From Quillaja saponaria (Eukaryota; Streptophyta; Magnoliopsida; Fabales; Quillajaceae), in assembly GCA_029379385.1 (NCBI GenBank), contig CM055617.1:12495532-12559531 (forward strand): a DNA stretch of 64,000 nt, written 5' to 3'. The position numbers and the translations under genes were made by a program. Below, piece by piece: positions 1 through 8,949 of this stretch. The notes beneath the pieces were generated by a model, which did not search any database, had not been told where the DNA came from, and worked only from the letters and a program-made list of their open reading frames with translations. The first letter of the stretch is position 1. Every line of letters begins with the position of its first letter.

Positions 1-660
1 ATTATAATTAATATTAGTAAGTCAATATTTTTTGTAGTTTTATTAGAAGGGAATTGGGTTGAGAACAATGCTTCATTTCGTAAAAGGAAAAGAAATTAAC
101 TTCGAAAAACAATTTAAAAAAAAAGAGAAAGAAAGAAAATGCATATCACTAGTTCCAAAGGAAAAGAAATAGTCTTAGAATAAACAAAAAAAAAAAAAAA
201 AAAGAAGGAGAAAGAAAGAGAATGTTAACTAGCTTTGAAGAGAAGAAAGAGAGAGTAAGGAGGTGGTGTCATGTACGAACCTGAGCTTTTGTCTTAAGAC
301 ATGAAGTCAACTTTGGTTGACTTTGTGTCTTCAAGTCACACAAAATGTGACTAGACTTATACTTCGTGAGTTGAACCCGCGAAGTGTATTTTTGGTTCAT
401 TCTTCAAATAAGTTTCAAAATTGATCCATTTTTAAAATTTGTTTCAAAATTTGGTCCATTTGTGGTGTTTTTCCATGATATTGATATCAAGGTTAGTGTT
501 TGGTAGGGCAAATATATATAATGTGGGTAATTTCATATATGATTGTTAGAAATAGTTTATGGCTTGATGCATATATATTTGGGTTCTTATAATTTTAGGA
601 CATTATGAAATTAATGAATGAGTTAGTTAGATTTGTGAGTGTTTTATGTTCTTAATGTGC
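1..660. other. AT-rich intergenic start of window
   Basis: No coding sequence is recognisable. The stretch has A-rich tracts (about 187-204) and purine-rich sequence up to about 260. Between 290 and 352 lies a compact group of inverted repeats, annotated separately. After 400 there are related AT-rich phrases (TTTCAAAATTGATCCA and TTTCAAAATTTGGTCCA), which suggest decayed repetitive DNA. Confidence 0.5.
291..352. repeat. Cluster of three inverted repeats (two hairpins)
   Basis: Three dyads follow each other. GTCTTAAGAC at 291-300 is a perfect palindrome. AAGACATGAAGTCAAC (296-311) pairs with GTTGACTTTGTGTCTT (316-331) with 14 of 16 matches across a four-base loop. AGTCACA (334-340) pairs perfectly with TGTGACT (346-352) across a five-base loop. 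The dyads are read directly from the sequence. Any role is unknown; it could be the remains of a foldback element or a transcribed hairpin. Confidence 0.6.
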
Positions 661-1582
661 AAATACAAAAGTAATTGTTCAATATTTTTGGAGTATGGAA
701 ATTTTTGTAACAAAAGACAAGTGCACCATGTTTTGTCATGGGTCAAATTTGTTAGGTAGAAATGCAAGATAGTAAACCATTGTTTCCCATGAAAGAAAAA
801 ATAAAACAGTTTGGCAACCGCTCAAACAAACCAATAATGGTGGAAGTTTACTTTAAGAAATTTTCATAAAAATGAAGTACAACCTAAAGAAGCAAAAATT
901 GCTGGGTGGCTGCTCCTTAAGTATTAGTTACGCATAGCCAGAGGACAATTGTCACTTCTCACAAAGGCATTCCACAATAATGATCAAAAGTTGTTTTCTC
1001 ACATGCATTCATGCATTTATTTTGTTAGAAAATTTATGAAAATATATATTATTATTATTAGATATTTTATCATAATAGGAATATGTTGAAATAATTAATT
1101 AATGATAATGAGTAATAATGGTGGAAATCCAGTATAGCAAACTATTGTTTCCCATCATCACAATTAAGAATTTTTATTTTTATTTTCAAAACATAAAAAT
1201 AAAAATTTGCATACCATTTATGTTTGTTATATTGAAATTCTCTTATAGTTAAATAGTTTTATTTCAGTTTTAGTTAAATTAAAAATCGCATCACTCACTT
1301 ATTTTTTCTCTGGATCATTTTAAATATAATTTTATCTATTATGTGTCTACTGAGCATGTTGTATGCCTACAAAAATATAAGCCTCTATATGCTATTTATT
1401 TTCAAAAAATAAACAATACTCTTTTGTAGCTATACTATCATGTGCCTAGCTGTGGACACAGAATATATAACCCTTTAAATATTAGATAATTGCATAAAAT
1501 ATATGATATTGCATGCTAAAATGAGTAAAAAATTATACAAGCCATTATTCAACACTACATTCATGTTAGTAATGATAGAATC

Positions 1583-1975
1583 CAATGCATAGTATTTGGT
1601 CATTGTATAAGAGGGAGTGGAGTGAATAGAAGTTAGATTGGAATGTTAGGTTTTTACCCGTGGTTTATTCGGTATGTAATATATATATAACTTTAATATT
1701 TATTACAGTTGTTGACAATCTCAACTATAGATAGTAGTATTTTTGTGTTATATAATGAATTAACATGTATTTTATAGGGATTATGGCTTCAGAACTTATG
1801 GTGACAATAAGATCATTGTGTGTAAGATTAAAAGGTCCTCTATTTGCTTAAGTATTCAATTTCATGTGTGTGCTTATGGCCTGGGCTGGTTCTTATATGT
1901 TGAATGAGAAATTGCACCTTGGAAGTGTACTTGGAGTTATGTTGATTGTGTGTGGATTATATTTGGTTTGATGGG
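1583..1975 (+). pseudogene. WAT1-related (EamA/nodulin MtN21-type) transporter 3' exons, copy 1, degraded
   Basis: Two exon remnants resemble the C-terminal half of plant WAT1-related membrane transporters. The first (about 1583-1665) reads REWSE-stop-KLDWNVRFLPVVYS after a one-base deletion relative to copy 2. It corresponds to the family's RDWSEWKLGWNxxLLTVVYS segment and is followed by a GTATGT donor. The second exon starts after TATAG at 1778 with GIMASELMVTIRSLCVRLKG, then MLNEKLHLGSVLGVMLIVCG, matching the last transmembrane helices (family GPLFASVFNP and LDEKLHLGSVIG). Its lesions are a stop in place of the serine of GPLFASVFN and a TGA at 1969-1971 before WDKGKE. The family carries auxin and related metabolites across membranes. 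This copy cannot do so. Confidence 0.75.
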
Positions 1976-3339
1976 ATAAAGGCAAAGAAATGACTGAGAA
2001 AGATTATCCTAATTCGGTTGTTGTATATTGTATAGTAATTTCATGCAATTTATTATATTATGTCTATATTATTATTCTACATTATTCTTTCTTGAGTTTT
2101 GCAGTTTCTTTTTTTCCTTCCTATCCAATAAAAATAAAATTTAATCTGCTTAATGTTCAATTATTATGTTGTTTTATTTTTTCTAGTTACTATAATAATA
2201 TTGAACTTTGCAATATAATTAGTCATATCACATGCTCTGCACACATGTCTAATGCACGTGGTAAGCACATGTTAAATGACTTTTCTAAAGATCATAAAAT
2301 TGTCATTTAAGTTCTTAATTTTATTTATAGACAAGATGACATACTGATTTCTGACAGGTTCAATGAATAGGCTATAGATTAGCATGTTGGCAAGTTTTTA
2401 ATACATCCCTAATCCTATCATTCAGGACTAGATTATATGAAAGTGAAACATACTAATAGCCAGTAAATTTTCAAACAATGTTGTTCTTTTTTTCATTAAA
2501 AAGAAAAATAGTAAGCCTCCTCATTAATTCTTATTATTTCAATGAAGAAATGAAGATAGATGACTTACATATCCCCCTACAAAAAAAGTAATTGCTCAAT
2601 ATTTTTGGAGTATGAAAATCTCTGTGACAAAAGACAAGTGCATCATGTTTTATCCTGGGTCAGATTTGCTATGACATTTTTCATTTATTAAACCACTCAA
2701 CCAAACCAATAACGGTGGAAGTTACTTTAAGAAATTTTCAAAAAAACAAAGTACAACCTAAAGAAGCAAAAATTGCTAGGTGATTGCACATCAAGTATTA
2801 TTTATGCAGAGCTATAGGACAATTGTTACTTGTTACAAGCAAGGCATTCCACAATAATGATCCAATAATGATCAAAGGTTAGTTTCCCACATGCATTCAT
2901 GCATTTGTTTTGTTAGAAAATTAATGAAAATAAATATTGTTGATTTTTATTGTTATTATTAGATACTTAATCATAATAGGAATATGCTGAAATAATTAAT
3001 TAGTGATAATGAGTAATAATGTGGAAATGCAATATAGTAAATCATTATTTCCCTTCATAACAATTAAGAAATATTTTTTTTTTCAAAAATTAAAAATAAA
3101 AATTTGCATACCATTTATGTTTGTTATATTAAAATTCTTTTACTTAAATTAAAAATGGCATCACCTATTTATATTTTTCCTCTAGATCATTTTAAATACG
3201 ATTTTATCTATTATGTGTCCACTGGACATGCTAGTATGCCTACAAAAATATAAGCCTCCATATGCTAATTATTTTGAGAATGTAAACAATACTCTTCTAT
3301 AGACATACTATCATGTGCCTTGTTGTGGATACAAAATAG

Positions 3340-3500
3340 ACAGACCCTTTAAATATGAGCTATCGGTGACTGGTAGCTCTACTAAGCAAAGAACCGCTCA
3401 TTGCCTTTTCTTTGCGAATAACAAGCCCATATGCGAAGTGGAAAAAGTAGGAGTAGCAAGTACTATTTATGATGTCCCTAGAATTGTTTTACAGAAGCCA
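3340..3500. other. Copy-2-specific segment with higher GC than its surroundings
   Basis: Copy 1 of the duplication has only short AT-rich sequence here. Copy 2 has about 120 bases with clearly higher GC (ATCGGTGACTGGTAGCTCTA and ACAAGCCCATATGCGAAGTG lie within it). It is open on the plus strand, but I recognise no protein in it. It may be an insertion into copy 2, for example organellar DNA or another gene fragment, or ancestral sequence lost from copy 1. Confidence 0.4.
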
Positions 3501-3534
3501 TTACTTAAGCATTGCATTCATGTTAGTAATGATA

Positions 3535-3928
3535 GAATCCAATGCGTAGTGTTTACTCATTGTGTAAAGAGGGATTGGAGTGAATGGAAGTTAGGTTAGA
3601 ATGTTAAACTCTTAACCGTGGTTTATTTGGTATGTAATATATATAACTTTAATATTTATTACAATTGTTGACGATCTCGACTATATATAGTCGTATTTTA
3701 GTGTTATATAATGAATTAACATGTACTTTATAGGGGATTGTGGCTTCGAGACTTATGGTGACAATAATTTCATTATGTGTAAGATTGAAAGGTCCTCTAT
3801 TTGCTTCAGTATTCAATTTCATGTTTGTGCTTGTGGCCTGGGCTTGTTCTTATATGTTGAATGAGAAATTGTACCTCGGAAGTGTACTTGGAGTTGTGTT
3901 GATTGTGTGTGAGTTATATTTGATTTAA
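3535..3928 (+). pseudogene. WAT1-related transporter 3' exons, copy 2, degraded
   Basis: This is the paralog of the fragment near 1583-1975. The first exon remnant reads KRDWSEWKLG-stop-NVKLLTVVYL; a TAG replaces the conserved tryptophan (TGG) of GWN. It ends at a GTATGT donor near 3630. The second exon (from 3735 after TATAG) reads GIVASRLMVTIISLCVRLKG followed by PLFASVFNFMFVLVAWACSY and MLNEKLYLGSVLGVVLIVCE, with no internal stop until TAA at 3926-3928. That stop replaces a residue just before the conserved W/RDKxKE motif. Copy 1 has TGG where copy 2 has the TAG, and copy 2 is intact where copy 1 has its internal TAA, so the two decayed independently. No 5' exons are visible, so both are 3'-end fragments. 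Confidence 0.78.
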
Positions 3929-4572
3929 CGGGATAAATGCAAAGAAGTTACTAAAATAGATTATCCTAATTCAGCTATTGTATATTGTATAGTAAATTCT
4001 TGCAATTTACTAGATTATGTCTATGTTATTAATCTACATTATTCTTTCTTGAGTTTTGCTTCTTCTTTTTTTCCCCTTTCCTATCCAATAAAAAATAAAA
4101 TTTAATCTGCTTAATGTTCTATTATTATGTTGTTTTATTTTTTCTATACTACTTTTCTAGTTAATAAAAATAATATTGAACTTTGCAATATAATAAACTA
4201 GTCATATGCACATGCTCTGCACACATGTCTAATGCACGTGCTACATAAATGTTAAATGATTTTTCTAAAAATCATAAAATTGTCATTTAAGTTTTTAAGT
4301 TTTTAAATTTTTAAATTTTATTTATAGGCATTAGAAAGATTTCTGACAAGTTCAATGGATCAGCTGTAGATTAGCATGTTGGCAGTTTTTTAATACATCC
4401 CTAATCCTATCATTCAGGACTATGATATGTGAAAGTGAAACATACTAACAGCCAGTAAATTTTCAAATAGTGCTGGTTCCTTTTTTCATTAAAATGAAAA
4501 ACAGTAAACCTTCTCATTAATTCTTATTATTACAATGAAGAAACAAAGACAGATAACATACTTATCCCCCTA

Positions 4573-4680
4573 CTCACTGTGCTCCATGAAATCTAGATTC
4601 CATTCCCTGACTGTTTGCAGCGCTGCGTACCCTCCGGTGGCAAACACACGTAGAAAGTTCATATTGGCAATGGTAAGGTC
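4573..4680 (-). pseudogene. Class II DAHP synthase exon fragment
   Basis: On the minus strand the sequence reads [20 protein letters not shown] followed by [12 protein letters not shown]. This matches the conserved segment of plant class II 3-deoxy-D-arabino-heptulosonate 7-phosphate synthase ([18 protein letters not shown], then TQWNLDFTEHSEQGDR), the plastid enzyme that starts the shikimate pathway. The match ends at GTGAGT (minus strand, 4577-4572), which looks like a retained splice donor. It is preceded in frame by a TAA (4689-4687). Nothing else of the gene is seen nearby, so this is an isolated exon-sized fragment. It abuts the end of the 1.9-kb tandem duplication. Confidence 0.65.
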
Positions 4681-5034
4681 TAAAGCTTAAGCAACAAATA
4701 TAGGTTTTCGAGTGGCCATGTAGGGTAGGATATACTGTGGATAGTATGGTGCAGAGAAAGATAAAGAGGGTTTAGGATAGATGGGGCTTTTGGAGAAGTA
4801 AAGAAAGATGCATATAGCAAGAGTCATAGCAGTGATACACTTGTATCAAAAATTGCAAAGAGTAGCCACTTCAACTGAAATAACAATGTTATACTTAGCA
4901 CTCTGACAACCAATCCTTTGTAACGGGAGCCAATCAAGTCATGTTGGATATCCAAACGATTCAATACCAATGTAATGGATATTATCTGGATTGAGGGGAA
5001 TGAAAGGCGAGAAAAGGAGATGATATGGTACCTA

Positions 5035-5890
5035 CTATTTTCCTTCACTTAGTAGGTTTTTTTTTTTTTTTTTAAGAAATGAGAGGAAATGGAAGGATAC
5101 ATATACCCTTCCAAATCTCTCCAAAACCCTAATTTTTTTAATTCCTCCACATTTGGAGGATTTGAAATGAAAGGATAAGCTACATTATAATTTTTGAATA
5201 TTGTGACTAATATACACATATTCTTTCTATTAAATAAATACTAATATCTAAATAAAATATTTTAAAGGCATAAGCGTAAAATTTTATAATAATATATCAT
5301 CTCATCTCGCCCCAACATTCAAATATGAAATGTACTCTATCTTTTCAACTCCTCTCCCTTAATTGTTTTTTTAAAACTCCCAAATAAGATAAATTATAAG
5401 TGTAATTTTTCATTTACTCTCCTTTCCTATCTCTTCAAACTCCCAAATATGCACACCATAAAGGTCTATTTGGATAGAGGTGAATGAAGAGAGAGGGAAT
5501 GAGATGAGAGGGTATATGCCTTTTTTCATTCATTTGGGAGTTTTTTTTCAAAAGGATGAAGAGAAATTATAAGGGTACACGTACCCCTTCAAAATTCATT
5601 TTTATGTGTTGTGACAAATATACTCATATTCTTTATATTAAATACTTACTAATATCTAAATAAATATTTTAAGGGCGTAATCGTAAGATTACAAAATAAT
5701 ATATCATCTCCTTTCCTTCCCCCTCAACTCTCAAACAAGAAATATACTTTATCATTTTCTTTCCATTCCTTTCCTCTCCTTTCATTTTCTTTAACTACCA
5801 AATGAGACAAAAGACAAGTGTCATTTTTTCTCTACTATCCTCTCCTCCCCTCTCCTATCAAACTCCCTTCCATTTACTCTCATCTCCTCA
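5035..5890. repeat. Two adjacent copies of a MITE-like repeat family
   Basis: Two related blocks of about 420 bases lie side by side (about 5035-5455 and 5460-5890). Both contain GGGTATATGCC or ATACCCTTCC-type phrases, ATTGTGACTAATATAC or ATTGTGACAAATATAC, CTAATATCTAAATAAA, AATAATATATCATCTC, and a terminal CTCTCCTATCAAACTCCC-type stretch. A third relative lies at 8293-8775. The second block starts with GGTCTATTTGGATAGAGG. The AT-rich core, the C/T-rich flank at one end and A/G-rich flank at the other, and the multiple copies suggest a short nonautonomous DNA transposon. No transposase is present. Confidence 0.55.
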
Positions 5891-6774
5891 CTATTCTATG
5901 TTAAAGTTCAAAGAAAAAAAAATGTTTTTTATAGTGTAAATTAATGAGGCAAATGTAATCCAATAAACTCGCTTAGGCTAAGTGCTACTGGCCTCATGGC
6001 ATAGTACTATTCTGTTACCACCCAATTAGGGGTAGGGAAGGGAAAAAAAACCTAGTTTAATATAAATGTCTTCAAACAATTAGCTACGATTCAAATTATA
6101 GTAGTAACTCTATTTAAGACTGTTATACCTAGCAAAGTTTTCTGTTTAGTTAAGGTAAAACTTTGTCTTTGCAAAACTTTTAGAAAAAACCTAGACAAAC
6201 CAGAAATAAGAGGTGAAGTCCAAGAATATGCATAATATATGCCTAGCCTAACTCAGTTGAACATAAGTTTTAAATAAAATAAACTAACTAATGTTTAGGT
6301 ACATGATGCTAATCATTTTTGAAGTGCCTAATAAGTGATCATCATAATAACTACAATAAAAATGGCCTCCAAAACTTGATTCTATCTTATATATAGTTTA
6401 GATTTTAAATTGGCTTTCATTACATCATCTACAATAAAGAATTATTGGCTTTAGGGTTTTCAATTTCTTTGAATTTCTTGAAATATTTGGTACGGTCCTT
6501 AGAGGAAAAAAAAAAGAAAAAAAAAAAAAAAAAAAAAAAAAAAAAGCCCTCTCCTAAGATAAGCACCATTTTTCATTTGCTTTCTTTTCTTTCTTTAACA
6601 TTGTCCACTTACATTATTACATGCCCCCTCATCATTTTTCTTTCTTACTGTTGCATGTATATGATGCCAAATGATTTTTAAGCTTTGACACTATTACTCA
6701 TTGTTGCTAAAACTAGCCCAGTAATCTAACATTTTTCCTTCTAATAAATTTCTTCATTCCTCACACTTCCAATC

Positions 6775-6927
6775 ATGGGTTTTGTTGGGATAAAAGTTTT
6801 TCTCTTGTTGTGCTTAGTGCTTGGGTTCTCTGGTTTGATTGATTATAACAAGTGCTTGTTAAGTCAATGTTTTAAAAACCATACAGGTGATCGAATCGAA
6901 AAAAATTTAGGGGTCCCAAGTCATTAG
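6775..6927 (+). CDS. Possible first exon of a small secreted peptide gene
   Basis: The ATG at 6775 opens a reading frame beginning MGFVGIKVFLLLCLVLGFSG, a convincing signal peptide (short basic start, long leucine-rich core). The frame runs 50 residues to TAG at 6925, but its last third lies inside a MITE-like element starting near 6868. A GTTAAG donor-like site near 6857 could splice to TTTTGTATTCAG near 7719, where GASSSTTPQSPYNLVDDEQE is open before a TAG. The phase across that junction does not give this second frame, so the model is unresolved. I do not recognise the peptide family. It may be a real short gene with a transposon in its intron, or a remnant. Confidence 0.3.
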   Translation: MGFVGIKVFLLLCLVLGFSGLIDYNKCLLSQCFKNHTGDRIEKNLGVPSH

Positions 6928-7490
6928 TTCCACCGGGATTGGATCGATAATCAGATTGAATGACGTCATAAATAAATTTAATTATATATTTTAAATATTA
7001 TACATATTATATAATTTTTTATTAATTATAAATACTAAATACACAAGAAAAAAATAAAAAAAAATAATTCAATATTCATTATAATAAGAACATTAAATCA
7101 AAAATAGTCAAATATTGTTATTAATAGTTAATACGTCAACTGATTGATTTATTATGCATCGTAACATTCAAGTTTCAATTTATGAATCAAAATAATAAAG
7201 GTAATATCAATATAAAATATAATTTTTTAACTAATCTTTAATATAAAATACAAATACTTCACTAATCCTTAATACAAATAATAGATTTAAAAAAAACAAA
7301 AACAAAAACAAAAAAATTCAGTTCGGGTCAATTAACCCAACGCCAGTTTTACTGGTTTTTATAATTTTTATCAGTTTTGATTAGTCCAATCACTAAAACG
7401 ATTCTTTAGTTCTAATCTGATTTGTCACTTGGGTAACAGTCTAACTGGTCTGACCTGCAAGGTTGGTCCAATTTTCAAAACATTAGTTAA
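6868..7490. mobile_element. MITE with AATGTTTTxAAAA terminal inverted repeats
   Basis: The left end reads AATGTTTTAAAAACCATACA. The reverse complement of the right end reads AATGTTTTGAAAATTGGACC. Internal sequence near the left end (GGTCCCAAGTCATTAGTTCC) and right end (CAGTCTAACTGGTCTGACCT) resembles the common plant nonautonomous elements with GGTTCxACCGGTT-like subterminal phrases. The core (about 6980-7300) is very AT-rich. There is no coding capacity. It sits directly downstream of a signal-peptide-encoding ORF, probably in an intron. Target-site duplications are not obvious. Confidence 0.6.
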
Positions 7491-7984
7491 AATTGTGGCC
7501 CAAGGGAAGTGGACCCTAAATTCATTTTGTAATTATTCTTGTTGTTAAAAAAATATATGTTCACTTACATATATAGATGAATACAACTCTTTCAAACTTT
7601 ACATCTATATGATTATATCTTTCTTAATTGAATTATATTCACATTATATATTTCTTAATCACTTATATTCAACTAACAAACTTAGTAATTGGTTTGGAAT
7701 TTGTTGATTTTGTATTCAGGGTGCTTCTTCATCAACCACTCCACAATCACCTTACAATCTGGTAGATGATGAGCAAGAGTAGAAGGATCCAACTCTTAGG
7801 GATGCGTAGTTTTAGATTTACTTATTTGTTATTAACAAACTTGATAATGTTATATATATATTAGTCATGTTTTGTACCTTGCAATAATGATTTGTTAATA
7901 TTTTGAACTTACAATGATTAGAAAATGATCATTTTTATTGTAGTATCAATTTTATAAATGATTTGATATTTATCAAAATTAAAA

Positions 7985-8291
7985 GGCTAAATTTTTTAAA
8001 AAGTAGCCCTATCAGTGTCATCTATTGTACTATCAGCATCTAACCTTAGTGGACGCAAATACATGCGAGAAATCCCATCTATCAGTGTCCACTTATCAAC
8101 TCCCACCAAGTGGATGTTGAATGTATCAGCGTTCAATTTTCAATTTCTTCAAAGTAGACACTAATAATTCTTTAAACGCATTGGTGTTTATTATTAGCAT
8201 CCACTAGTAGATGCTGATGATTATCAATGTCCATATATTCATTATCAGCATCCACTTTCGACAGACGCTGATACTGCTTTTTCTTGTAATG
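7985..8291. mobile_element. CACTA (En/Spm-like) transposon terminus, solo
   Basis: Read from 8291 backwards on the minus strand, the sequence starts CATTACAAGAAAAAGCAGTA, one base from the canonical CACTACAAGAAA end of plant CACTA elements. Subterminal repeats follow in both orientations: TATCAGCGTC, GGATGCTGAT, ATCAGCATCCACT and GATGCTGATGAT occur repeatedly between 8020 and 8275. Such arrays of short motifs are typical CACTA subterminal regions bound by the TNPA-type protein. No transposase and no opposite terminus are seen in the flanking DNA, so this is a truncated end. A MITE-like repeat begins immediately after it. Confidence 0.7.
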
Positions 8292-8292
8292 G

Positions 8293-8426
8293 TCGAGTCT
8301 ATTTGGATAAAGAGAAACAGAATGAGAGAAACAAAAGAGTAAACAGTAATGTATGTTTTTCCTTATTTGAGAGTTTTTTTTTTAAAATAGATGGATGCAT
8401 GTATCCTTGTAAATTCCTCCAAATCT

Positions 8427-8460
<34 letters not shown>

Positions 8461-8775
8461 TCCAAATTTAAGGATTTGGAAAATATATATATATATAAAT
8501 TTCATAAATTTTTTATTTATAGCCAAATATACCACATTCATTCTCTTAAATATCTACTAATACTTAATTAAAACATTGTAAGGGAAAAAAAAATGAAAAT
8601 ATGAATATTTTATTACCTCTTCTCATTTCTTCCTAACATCCAAATAAAAAATGTACATTATCATTTTCTCTCATCTTCCTTCAATTTTTTGTAACTGTCA
8701 AATGATAGAAATTATAAGTGTCATTTTTTCTTCGCTCTCCTCTCATTTCCCCTCAAACTCTCACATAGACTCTAA
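8293..8775. repeat. Third copy of the 5.0-5.9 kb MITE-like family
   Basis: The block starts GAGTCTATTTGGATAAAGAG. The reverse complement of its end reads AGAGTCTATGTGAGAGTTTG, so the ends form a short imperfect inverted repeat. Internal phrases ATTTGAGAGTTTTTTTT, ATACCACATTCATTCTCTTA, TACTAATACTTAATTAAA and AAGTGTCATTTTTTCTTCGC parallel the copies at 5035-5890. A long A tract at about 8430-8457 interrupts it. It was apparently inserted next to, or flanked by, the CACTA terminus ending at 8291. Confidence 0.55.
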
Positions 8776-8949
8776 AATCAACTCTTCCCCTCAATCCAAA
8801 AAAGAAAAGAAAAAGAATGATCCCCATCTTTTGTCTGACATTTGCAAGATAAGTACCTTAGAGAAAGAGAACTTCAAAGACAGGGACTACATGAAAAAAT
8901 CCACCAAATTCTCCACACCCATACAGGTCAATGGGGGAGGTCCATGATG

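Larger units (their letters stand above)
660..4573. repeat. Tandem duplication of about 1.9 kb carrying WAT1-like exons
   Basis: The block at about 660-2578 is repeated at about 2581-4573. Matching phrases occur in the same order at an offset of about 1.92-1.98 kb: the AATATTTTTGGAGTATG start (682 and 2600), the ACCAATAA(T/C)GGTGGAAG phrase (829 and 2706), the TTGCATACCATTTATGTTTG phrase, the transporter exons, and the CAGCCAGTAAATTTTC and ATCCCCCTAC end phrases. ATCCCCCTAC closes both copies, so the junction sits near 2580. The copies differ by many substitutions and indels, so the event is old. Copy 2 has a stretch at about 3355-3480 with no counterpart in copy 1. Confidence 0.8.

Noticed and set aside
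6445..6681. Plus-strand frame with a long poly-lysine run
   Set aside because: The lysines come from an A tract of about 40 bases; the rest resembles nothing coding.
8299..8560. Overlapping frames on both strands across a long A tract
   Set aside because: Both depend on the homopolymer and on the MITE-like repeat; neither is a gene.
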